DNA from: Pigoraptor vietnamica
Taxonomy: Eukaryota; Opisthokonta; Filasterea
Reading direction: 5' to 3'
NCBI GenBank assembly: GCA_943704525.1
Contig: CALSCQ010002494.1
Span: forward strand, 1 to 22,999
DNA length: 22,999 nt
Numbering within the stretch: position 1 is the stretch's first letter; the number at the start of each line of letters is the position of its first letter. A program made the translations under genes and the position numbers. The notes under the pieces were generated by a model that was given only the letters and a program-made list of their open reading frames with translations, did no database searches and was not told the origin of the DNA. Below, piece by piece: positions 1 through 9,646 of the stretch.

Positions 1-164
1 ATGTGGGGGGGGGGTAGGGGGGGAGGAGTGGGAGGGACCTCGCCCTTGATCGTGGTTGATGTTTGCGTCCCATTATCTAGTGTCGTTGGCCAGAGTGCAA
101 GTCGTGCACTTGTAATTCAGCACTGCGTCAAGTGTATCTTAATGCGTCGCATTCACTGCCGCAG
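1..164 (+). other. Left edge: probable intron or 5' flank of the zinc-finger gene
   Basis: No coding sequence is recognised here. The stretch begins with runs of G and ends in a pyrimidine-containing tract followed by AG at 163-164, which would serve as a splice acceptor for the exon starting at 165. It could also be 5' untranslated sequence, because an in-frame ATG lies at 195. Confidence 0.4.
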
Positions 165-1872
165 GTCGTTCCTCCGGATGAGTATGATGGGTCCATGTCG
201 CCGCCCTCGCGCTCGGGCGAAATCCTTGTGCGCTACTTCGAAGACAACAGCTTGTGAGTGCCGGATTCGTGTGTGTTACAGCGTGTGTGCGCGCGTGTTT
301 GCGTGTGCGTGTGTGAGTGTGTGCCTGTGTACATATGTGGTATGCGTGTGACTGTGCGAGTTTTTTATGTTGTGTGTGTGTGTGTGTGTGCGTGCATGCG
401 ACTGTTCTATTGCTGACCCTTCCCTCGTCTCATAGTTCCATCACGAAAGAGTCGGAGGTGAAGGATCTCTATATGTCAGACTCTCTCGCGGAGGAGTTGA
501 AACGGTGAGTGATCGTATCACACACGAATTTTGCACTTGCCACGTGTCGTTGGTGGTTGCTATACGGCGTCCGCGTTCGTCTCATGAGCGCATCCGCTCA
601 ACTCCTCTCGTCATTCGCGCAGGAACATCAATGTGCAAAAGGCGCTTGAGTTTCTCCGCACCGGAAATGTGCCCTCGGGGTTCAAGTGGTCCACGTGGCG
701 TGCAATGGACCGAAAGGTAGGCCTACGTTGCACACAGTCTCGCACTCTGCAACACACAGCTGAGGCCAAACCCAAAGTCTTGTTCACGACTTGCACTGTT
801 GAGTTTACGGTCGAACTAATGCGGCGTTGTTCCTTCATCTCAGCTCAACGGCGCCACGTCCGAGAACGACACAAGCAGCGACGAGTCGATGGACGAAGAG
901 CAGGAGAGCACACCCGCGCGCAGGTCCCCTGCATCAGCAAAGACACCGCTCGCTCTGTCGGGAGGTGTGTGTGTGAGCTCAGCTGTGTTCGGCCTCCCAT
1001 CCGGTCCTATTCTTTCATTATGTCGTTGGCTTGTCGCTGTCACTGCTAACAGTGTGTGGAGTCGACATTAAGCCGATCCGACGTCGCTGTTAACATTGGA
1101 TTATCCACCTGCAGCCGACGCGGAGGACAGGGGGGCCGGCAGTTCTTCAGGCGATTCGGAGATAAAGTCGATGTTTGCGCTTCTCGACGAGAAGGGCGTG
1201 AAGTGGTGCCGCTATTGCGGAACGACGGACGGCGTCAACTGGCGTCCCGGTCCTTGGGGCAGGCAGACGCTGTGCAAGTGAGTGTTCGTGGTCGTTCTTG
1301 CGTCGTGTGAGTTCTAATGTCAGTTCGTGTTATCGTGCGCGTGTGATTTCTAATGTTCGTGGGGTCGGTTGCCGCGTGCGGAGACCATTGACGCGGCACA
1401 AACTTATGTACCCCTTCTGCGAGCGCAGCAAACACGGGCTTGACTGGAAGGGATACGGACAGACGACAAAGAAGCCGCGTCTGGATCTTGAGGCGTATGC
1501 GCGCGAGACAGTTGCGGACCGCAAGCAGCCCGTCCTTCAGGACTGTGGGTATTGTTGTGTGTGTGCGATCGATGTGGTGGCACGTGTGAGCACAACGCAT
1601 CCGCCGGCTGTGCGATTGATGTATGCGAGTGTTGGGATATTGGGACGAGGAGACGTGTTTGCGATGCATTCATGCTACGTTCGTTGTTGTTGTGGTGAAT
1701 TTAGGCCTTTTTGCCGTGTTGGTGCTAATAGTGCGTCGCTTCCCAAAGTCTGTCACCTCGACTCGTGCAAGTTGCCGTCGGATGCGTCCAACCTCGGCAA
1801 GCTCGTGTGTTGCGCGGGCTGCGCGTCCTCGTACCACCGCAAGTGCACGTCGCGGCCGATGCCAGGTGTGTA

Positions 1873-1920
<48 letters not shown>

Positions 1921-2938
1921 CGCCCGTGCACATTGTTGTGCTCGACTGTCATGCTGGTGTCTAACATGTTTGCATGCGCAGCCACCGGAAAATCGGCATT
2001 GTGGTTCTGCTCGGACACGTGCGTCTTTTCACGGCGGATCCTCAAAGTCCGTGGGTATCTGCTGTTTACGGCTACCCTTGGCGATAACTGCGCTCTCGAG
2101 TGTATGTCTGTGTGCGTGTGTTGCATGTAACTCACACGCTTCTTGCGATCCACAGCGGCGTATCCGTCACCGCGCGGAAAGCGCACGCGCACGGATTCCA
2201 CAAGCGACGAGCCAGGTATGCTTTCGCTCTCTCCATGCCCCCTTCATGGCCCCTGATGTCGCCTACATGTCGCGTCAATCTTACACAGTCGCCTCCCGTC
2301 CTCGCGCAGCGTCCAAAAAGCGGCGCCAAATGCTTCCCGCGTCTGCGCGGCAGCACGTGTCCCAACACGGCGCGTACTCCGGCAGCGCGAGCTACGCCCC
2401 GCAGCGCACCATTCTGCCTCGCGGGGACGAGCACCCCACGCACGTCGGTCGCGTGCAGAACACGCCCTCGCGCTACGCGTCATACCAAGGGCATCCGATT
2501 AAGATGTCCGCGTCGCCGCCGCCGGTGCCCATCGTCAACGGCGGTCCGATTGCGAAGGGAAAGCTGCAGTACACGCTGGGCGTAGGTCCCGCGTCGCACC
2601 GGCCACTCTCGTCGCCGTACAGCATACAGGACTCGGACACGTTCTACCACTCGTCCTCGCGGCACGGGCACACGTCGGGCCAGTATGGGATGTATGGCGG
2701 TCAGTCGTCTGACTTGAACGTTCAGTCGCACCGCTACGGCCACTCTGGTCATAGCGGCGTGTCGCACCACGTGAGCGGGTCGCATGGGGCGCGCCAGTCG
2801 CCCGGGAACGAATCGACGAGGTCGTTCAGCAGTGTGTCTTCGATGCACGACGATGAAGACCGCTCTGCGCTCAACGACGCCGTGTTCTCGCTCATTTCGC
2901 TTGGAACGAGCGTGCGCGTGTGCGCCTCGGAACACTGA
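165..2938 (+). CDS. PWWP-like / GATA-like finger / PHD finger nuclear protein (5' end uncertain)
   Basis: Inferred exons: 165-253, 436-504, 623-716, 844-964, 1115-1277, 1429-1544, 1749-1865, 1982-2050, 2156-2215, 2310-2938, stop TGA. This gives about 508 residues counted from position 165. Residues 18-75 contain [12 protein letters not shown] and fit a PWWP fold, the least certain domain. Residues 156-181 form a GATA-like finger, C156-x2-C159-x18-C178-N-K-H181, with His in place of the usual last Cys. It is followed by GLDWKGYG and a basic PRLDLEAY segment. Residues 219-270 form a PHD finger with ligands C219, C224, C239, C242, H247, C250, C266 and C270. A basic segment ([15 protein letters not shown]) then suggests nuclear import, and the C-terminal 200 residues are Ser/His/Gly/Tyr-rich and probably disordered. 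A chromatin-reading or transcription role is inferred; no specific target can be named. ATG 195 is a possible start; otherwise more exons lie outside the window. Confidence 0.8.
1876..1919 (+). repeat. (TG)n microsatellite inside intron 7 of the zinc-finger gene
   Basis: About 22 copies of TG lie just after the 5' splice site at 1866. They form a Cys-Val reading frame with no coding meaning. Confidence 0.95.
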
Positions 2939-3529
2939 CGCGTGCGAGCGTGCATCGATCACGCCGTTTTCTTGAGAACAACGGGGCGCAGCGTTGCAGC
3001 GGCGCCCCGTTCAAAGTTGCTGCGTGCGCGTGCTGCTTATGGTGTGCAAAAGTCTATCGATTGCTTTATGTTGTCATACTCAATTGTACTTATAACACTC
3101 TCACACTCTCTCGCATACACACAATTACACATGTCCCCCAGACTGGCTACTGGCGTTTGTGGTGTGTCTCGTTGTGTCTGTTTCTTGCCGCGTCTGGACA
3201 CGCGGGCGTATAAATACCCGTTCTTCGAATTGTTGTCCGCCAAAAAGTTGGTCAGTCGGCCGGCGCCGGCGTCACCACTTTATAGACGTGGATTCATCGA
3301 CTCCACTTCGTGTGCGTCTGTTTAAGGTTTTTTTCGTTTGAAACCGCCCTAAGGCTTAACGTACTAACAATGGACGGGCGCACGCTCTTGCTCCCTGACG
3401 AGCCCCTGATCCGTCTACAACATTGCGCCGTACCTTGCTCTCCGGAGGCCCGGCACTGCACTCGCACACACGACACGTGTCAGTAGCCGATTGCTACGGG
3501 CGCTTCGCCGCGATCGTCACTGTTCGTTC
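2939..3529. other. Intergenic stretch downstream of the zinc-finger gene
   Basis: It holds the 3' flank of the zinc-finger gene, a TATAAATA at 3209-3216 and a GC-rich patch around 3250-3275 with GCCGGC repeats. No convincing coding exon, tRNA or mobile element was seen. Confidence 0.5.
3209..3216 (+). promoter_or_regulatory. Candidate TATA box
   Basis: TATAAATA sits in a GC-rich context about 320 bases before the first ATG (3530) of the leucine-rich-repeat relic. It matches the eukaryotic TATA consensus. Whether it still drives transcription is unknown. Confidence 0.35.
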
Positions 3530-3812
3530 ATGACAAGCGCTCCGTTGCCCGGAGAGTACGTTCGCGACAGCGGATTCCGCAATCTCGTGACGAAGACACT
3601 CTCGCGCGACGGCGACCGTACGATTTTAATTGGAAATCAGACAGCATGTGCGCTCGGCGGCAATTGCACGCTCAATGCCGACGTGGGAACGGTCACTGAC
3701 GGACGTTTCAACGCTCGGCGGCGTTCACGCGCTCAACCTCAGTTTCTGCGAACAGCTGGTTGACGTTTCTTCGCTCGCCGGCGTTCACTCGACCTCAGCG
3801 ACAGAGGGTTAA
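3530..3812 (+). pseudogene. Leucine-rich-repeat protein relic
   Basis: A short stretch contains two to three LRR-like units. The clearest read LTDVSTLGGVHALNLSFC and LVDVSSLAGVHS, the DVSxLxGVHxLxLS type of about 23 residues per unit. A more weathered unit, around ALGGNCTLNADVGTVTD, lies upstream in another frame. The units do not sit in one open frame and the stretch is far shorter than a functional LRR domain, so I read it as a decayed fragment. This repeat style often occurs in long tandem arrays; no full-length copy is in the window. The ATG at 3530 opens the first frame. Function is unknown and the call is tentative. Confidence 0.4.
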
Positions 3813-4041
3813 AATCCAATTGAAAAGAAAAACGTGCCTTTTGATCAATTTATGCATTCGGTGGCGTCGTCTGCCAGAGACGTCGCACCGGTCATTCACG
3901 GCGATAGAAAGAGAGAGAGAGAGAGAGTAGAGGGAAAGTTGCGAGACGCGGAGACGCAGCGCAAGACGCAATGGAAAAGCCGCGACGATTTCTGAAAAGG
4001 GTCACACGAGCACGCGCGTGGTGCGTGTCTGCGCACGCGCC

Positions 4042-5245
4042 TTACTGGTCTTCCTCGAGGAATGCCATGAAATCCTGCTTGTTCTCAATCGGCGAGCGCG
4101 TCGGCCGCCCAAGGTCCTTGCGGCCACCCTTGTTCACGCGAATCTCGAGAAGCGCCGGTCCCTCCGTCTGCTTGAGCTCGGCCACCTTCTCCCGCGCCTC
4201 GGCCACAGTCTCCGCCACGGCCGTCCACTTGTAGCCGCACGCCTTGGCAATGTCGCGGAAGTTGAGGTTGTCGCGGAGCGCGAGCGTGGGCTGTCCACCG
4301 ACAGAGTCGTGCGCGCCGTTGTTGATCACGACGTGCTTGAAGTTGCGCGGCTGCGTGTTGCCGACCGTCACCATCGCACCCATGTGCATGATGAGCGCGC
4401 CGTCGCCGTCGAGGCAAAAGACCTGGCGCTGGGGCTTGGACCCCGCAATGCCGAGCGCGATCGCAGACGCGTGGCCCATCGAGCCGACCGTGAGAAAGTC
4501 CCTGTCGTGGCCGTGCTTCTTGGCGACGCGGTACTCAAACAGCTCGCGCGAGAGCATGCCCGTGGTGCCGACGACAATGTCGCGGTCGCCGAGCCCGTCC
4601 ACGATGACCTTGAGCGCGCCCTCGCGGTTCATCTCGAACTTGCCCTTGTCCGAGGGGAGCTTGTAGGGAAGGAACGTCTGGCGGCGCACGAGCACGGCAT
4701 AGGGGCCGAGGTTGCTCTCCATGTAGCGCACGGCCTGCTTGATGACCTTCTCGGCGCCCTCTTGGAAGTCGGGGAGCACCTGGAACGGGATGTTCAGGGA
4801 CGCGAGGAGGCCCGGCGTCGACTGCGGGTGGAGAGGGACGCGTTAGGCTCAAATGAAAGACGGTCAAGTGCAAAGGGAAGAAGAGAGTTGAGATTTTTTT
4901 GAAATGCACGAAGTGCTTAACGTATGGTCCTTAATCCAATATAGGTTCCAAGTGCACGAAAGGCATGTTGTGCGTGTGTTTTGAAAGTGTGTGTGGGAAC
5001 CCAGCCCACCTGTCCCTGGATGAGGTGCTGGGGCTCGTCCTTCTTCCCGGGCTCACCGCGCCAACCGACGAGCAGGAGCATGGGAATGCTGTACACTTCG
5101 GGAACAGCGAGCGACATGAGCGGATTCACAATGTTGCCGAGCCCAGAGTTCTGCGGGCGAAAAACTCGGCCCGTTAGTCACATCCAATGCACGCTAGTGT
5201 TGACTGATGAAATCGAAGGAAAGTCAAGAGAGAAGTCAAGCGATA

Positions 5246-5319
<74 letters not shown>

Positions 5320-5765
5320 AGGAAAAAAAGGCGACGCGAACCCACCTGGAGATAGACCATGCCGTACTTGCCCGTCGCAAGGTGATAGCCCGCAGCGAGC
5401 GCAACGGCGTTGCCCTCGTTGGCCGTGATGACGTGGTTCGTCGCCGGCGTGTTTGCGGTCACGTACGCGCAAAAATCCTTGAGCAGCGAATCCGGCACAC
5501 CGCAAAAGTACTCTATCCCGTTGCGCTTAACCGAATCGTAGAAATCCTTCGGCTCGAGGAAATCGCGCACGAGTTCCGTGAAGGGCTGCTTCTCTTGCTC
5601 GGCGGCCGGCTGCTGGGCGACGACGGGGGTCGTGGACACATTCCGCGTCACTTCCATCGTCACGCGCTGGGGAAGAGCAGCGCACACACGCGTTGCAGCG
5701 CGGATGTGGCCGCGCGCGACACCTCGCGAGACGCCGCCGGCAGCACGAACAGCAGTGCGGAGCAT
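4042..5765 (-). CDS. Phosphonopyruvate decarboxylase, thiamine-diphosphate dependent
   Basis: Exons on the minus strand: 5765-5346, 5150-5010, 4821-4042 (stop TAA), all joined in phase 0, 446 residues. The enzyme converts 3-phosphonopyruvate to phosphonoacetaldehyde plus CO2, the irreversible step that pulls C-P bond synthesis forward towards 2-aminoethylphosphonate. Residue E117 in [13 protein letters not shown] is the expected cofactor-activating glutamate. The ThDP/Mg motif runs from GDG (326-328) to NN (354-355), and [13 protein letters not shown] is characteristic of this family. The first 45 residues are rich in Arg and Ala with few acidic residues, like a mitochondrial presequence; without them the length matches bacterial enzymes of about 380 residues. 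Phosphonopyruvate mutase and the aminotransferase are not in this window. A sulfopyruvate decarboxylase is a less likely reading. Confidence 0.9.
5248..5317 (-). repeat. 70-base poly(A) tract (poly-U in the transcript) in intron 1 of the decarboxylase
   Basis: Seventy consecutive A on the plus strand, followed by A-rich sequence up to about 5330. In the sense of the gene this is a long T tract about 15 to 100 bases downstream of the 5' splice site, so it is not at the usual polypyrimidine position next to the acceptor at 5151. Confidence 0.95.
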
Positions 5766-5924
5766 GCTTGAGACTGAAAAACAGACTGGATTGGGGCTGC
5801 GGATTCGAATGCACGCGACAACGGAGTGTCTGTTTTAAGGTGAGAGTGAATGGGGAGTGAGATCAGCCATCGTGGAGTGTGGCCACAATACCCACTCACT
5901 CTCGCACACACACACCGCACGCAA

Positions 5925-5979
<55 letters not shown>

Positions 5980-6478
5980 TACACACACAGCAACCGCACT
6001 CGGAAGGCTCAATTCGGTGGCACATGTAGCGGCATATGTCCGAATCACAAAGTTGAAACGGATCGTACGAAGATCTCTCATACGGAAACCATAATAAATT
6101 GAACATTAATATGCTATTTGACAGCTATCACCGACTCCAAGGTGTCTATTGAATTTTCAAGGGATACAAATTCACTATTTAGTAGACATGTGGCTAATTG
6201 CGAACCAATTTGTGCGTGATCGAGGGTGTGCCTGGCCAACCGCAACACACCGCTTGGTCACGTGATATAATTTACGACGCAGCGGAAGGGGATCGGAAAA
6301 ACGTGGAGAAACAGAATAAGAAGCCTTCGAAACGAAGCCTTTCTTTTCTCTTTGTTTTTAATTTCAGCCAAAACGCAATGCCAAACGCAGCATAACGCAA
6401 GCACGCACACACGCACGCACGCACGCACTACGACGGCACCGTGCCGTCGGGGTCTTTTGCACTCAGGTCGCTTTTTGT
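5766..6478. other. Intergenic: decarboxylase promoter region and 3' flank of the Notch-like gene
   Basis: The genes on both sides are transcribed leftward, so the lower part should hold the decarboxylase promoter and the upper part the 3' untranslated region of the receptor gene. It contains a (CA)n tract and an ACGC-rich patch near 6405-6430. No coding exon or RNA gene was recognised. Confidence 0.5.
5928..5976. repeat. (CA)n microsatellite
   Basis: About 24 uninterrupted CA units lie roughly 160 bases upstream of the decarboxylase start codon. Confidence 0.95.
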
Positions 6479-9400
6479 TCAAATCTCGCTCGTGAGGCCG
6501 CCCATCGTGTCGTCGAGCACCCACAGGAACATGTCGGCATCCGTTGGACCCGGCGGAGACGCCACCATCGACGAGTGCGAGTGGGGGGACAGCGAGTCGA
6601 CATGCGACGGAGGCGTCAGCGCATCGAACGACTTGCGGGGACCAGAGAGCACGTCGTGGAGGAAGAGGTCGGATGAAGGCGATTCCGAGAAGTACGACGA
6701 GTGATGGGTGGCGTAAGAGACGGGCGGCGACAGCGAGTCCCGCAACGAAAAGTCCGACGCCGGCAGCGATGGGCTCAACGAAGGGCGTCCGCTTCCACCG
6801 GCGTGCGCGGGCATCTGAGGCACAACGACGTCGCCTGGAGAGCGATCAGAAGGCGGCGACTGCGAGGGGCGGCCGCCGGGCTGCGGGTCCGCGCACACGC
6901 TGCGCAGCTTGTTCGATCCGCGCGATGCGTTGGTTGCGAGCGTCCAGTCGTTGAGGAGCGCAATGACTTCCTGGTGTCCGTGGGCCGCGGCAATTTGCGC
7001 GGGGTTCTTTTCCTGATTGTCTTCGAGGTTGCGGTTCGCAAAGCGAGAGAGGAGAAGGCGCACGACGTCGGCGTTGCCCTCACGCGCAGCCAAATGCAAC
7101 GGCGTCTCTCCCTGCAAATTTCAAAGACATTTTCAGTAAGAGAACACAAAAGAGCATATGAGTTGCAAAAATGACACATATGCCTCACAATAGCTTCTCT
7201 CCCTAGCCGAAACATGATGCGACGCCAAGACACTCTCGCACAGAAATTTCAGCAACGCACCTTTGCATTCGTCGAGTTGATGTCGACCTTCTTGTCCTTC
7301 TCAAGGAGTTGCACAACCAGCGGAAGACAGTTGACGGCGCACGCCCAGTGGAGCGCATTCCATCCCTTTTTCGTCACGCACAGCACGTTCGCCCCGTACT
7401 CAATCAACCGCGACGCAAGGTCCGTCTGGTTCGCCTTGATCGCACACATCAGCGCCGTCTCGCCATCCGAATCCGCGGCGTCGAGCAGCTCCGTGCACAC
7501 GTCGGTGCTCGACGGAGGAAGGTGCGCCGACGGCCGGGACCGCGCAGCACGTACGAGCACGTCCACGCAAGCGACCGACCCGCGAGCGGCGCATTCGTGC
7601 AGCGCTGTGCGGCCATTTCGGTTAACGGCAAGGAGATCCGCGCCCCGCGCCGCCAGTGTCGCCACCAGCTCGGCGTGGCCGTTGGCACACGCAATGTGCA
7701 ACGGGGATTCGCCAAGGTGGTTCTGCGCCGAGGGGTTCGCGCCCTCGGTAAGCAAGAGCGCGGCAATCTTAGTTGTGCCCTTTTCGGCGGCAAGGTGGAG
7801 AGGCGTGTTGCCGCGCCCGTCCTCGCGGTCGAGGGAGCTCGCCGTCGCGCCGCGTACGGGATAGTTGCACTGCACGCGGGAGCTGTCAACAATTCGCGTC
7901 GCGCTGATAGACACGGCGACGGCCTGGACGTCCCCCTTGAGCACGACCAAGTGGAGCGGACTCAGCATGACGTCGTCCGGCTCGGCCTCGTCCGTGTGGA
8001 ATATGACGACGTCGGTCGTTTGCACATCCGGGATGGCGGGGGGACCTGACGCACGCACGCGCACAGACGACTGCAGTCAGCAAACGTACTCAACACGCAG
8101 CACCGGCTCTCATTTTCACTCCTTCGGTGTGTGTAATCGTTCACCGCCCAACCAGATCTTCACATTGTCCCAACCAACACTTCAACTCTTCACATGCAGC
8201 GCCCCACTACTCACCATATTCCAGCTTGATCGCCTTCGCAGGCCGCTCCACTTCGCCCATCTCGTGGGTACCCGCGCCGCCCGCCGCACTCCCGCCAGCC
8301 TCAGAGTCCCTGCGCCGCTTCCTGTCCTCGTTTTTCCGCATCTGTTTGACGCCATACGCAGCGCCTCCCGCGACCACAGCGACGCCGCACACGCCGAGCA
8401 CACAGCCGACGACAATGCCGACGACATTCACACCGGAAGAGTTGGGTAACGGCGTCGGGGTGGGCGGCACCGTGTTGGCCAGCGTGACGGGCGTGAGGCC
8501 GAATCCGACCTCGCTCGACAGCACGCGTGCCTGGTTCATTACGGCGAGGAAGAGCGCAATGTCGACGGGGCGACGGAAGGGAGAGTCCGGCGCCGCATCG
8601 AACGACAGGCGCACTTGTGTCTTGAAGCGACTGCAGGCGCGGCACATGGTTTTGAGAAACGAAACGCAACACGGCAAAGGAACGGTTCCACAAGGACCAA
8701 GCTCGCATGAACAATCACGGGAGGGACAAAATAAAAAAGAAGAAGAAGAAGAAAGAAACTCACTCGGGTGAGACGTCGTCCGACGGCGACGGGTCCGGGA
8801 GGATGAACGCCTGCGCCGCCTTGATCGTGGCAATGCCGTTGAGCAAGATGCCGAGATTTCGCTGGAACGAGCGCCGCTTGTCAACGAACATGGTGGGCAT
8901 CATCTCGACGACAAGGTCAATGTCCCCTATGTGGTCCATGGGAGTGTCGCAATCGCCGCCGTCAAAGCCACACTCGCGCGACTTGCACAGCTGCACGCAG
9001 GCGAGAACGAGGGCTTGAGCCAAACGCATTCGCAAGGACAACGGAGTCACGCGCGCATGCTACAGGACAATTGCATGATCCCACAGCACATTCATGCTGA
9101 AAAAAAAAAAAAGAAACGCACACGCACGCTGGACACGCAAATATTTCTTACCTGATCGCAGATGCCGTCCTTGAATCGCACCTCGCACGCCATGTCGCTC
9201 GGGCACGCCTGCGTTCCGCTATCGCGCCTTCCGCCGGTGCCGCAGTCAATCGCAGAGCTGAACATGCACTCCGCCGACCCGCACGATGAGACTTCGTTGG
9301 GGGAGCAAATGCCGTCGGCCATCATCGACTCGCAGGCCGTTCTGTTCGGACAAGACGACCAGGCCTTCTCCGCCATCGACTCCATGCAATCGAGTCCGTC

Positions 9401-9556
9401 CCAGTTGCACGCGGCCGTGTTGCACATCGAGTCGCACACCTTGTTGCCGTAGAGTTGCTTGCACGCCTGCGCGACCGACAGATGGAAGAGAGTGAGACAC
9501 GACCGATTCGATTATAATAGAGCGGCACGTGAATCGAGTGAGGAGTCCGATAACAC

Positions 9557-9600
<44 letters not shown>

Positions 9601-9614
9601 AACACACACCATGC

Positions 9615-9646
<32 letters not shown>

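Noticed and set aside
1-40. G-runs at the left edge, and similarly at 22992-22999, as possible telomeric repeats
   Set aside because: They are plain G homopolymers without a telomere-type unit; low-complexity contig edges are more likely.
1880-1950. Cys-Val-rich protein start fused to the last exon of the zinc-finger gene
   Set aside because: It is translation of an intronic TG microsatellite; the C-terminal part is real but joins by splicing at 2310.
4018-4902. 294-codon plus-strand frame over the decarboxylase
   Set aside because: Antisense shadow; the minus strand carries the ThDP enzyme motifs.
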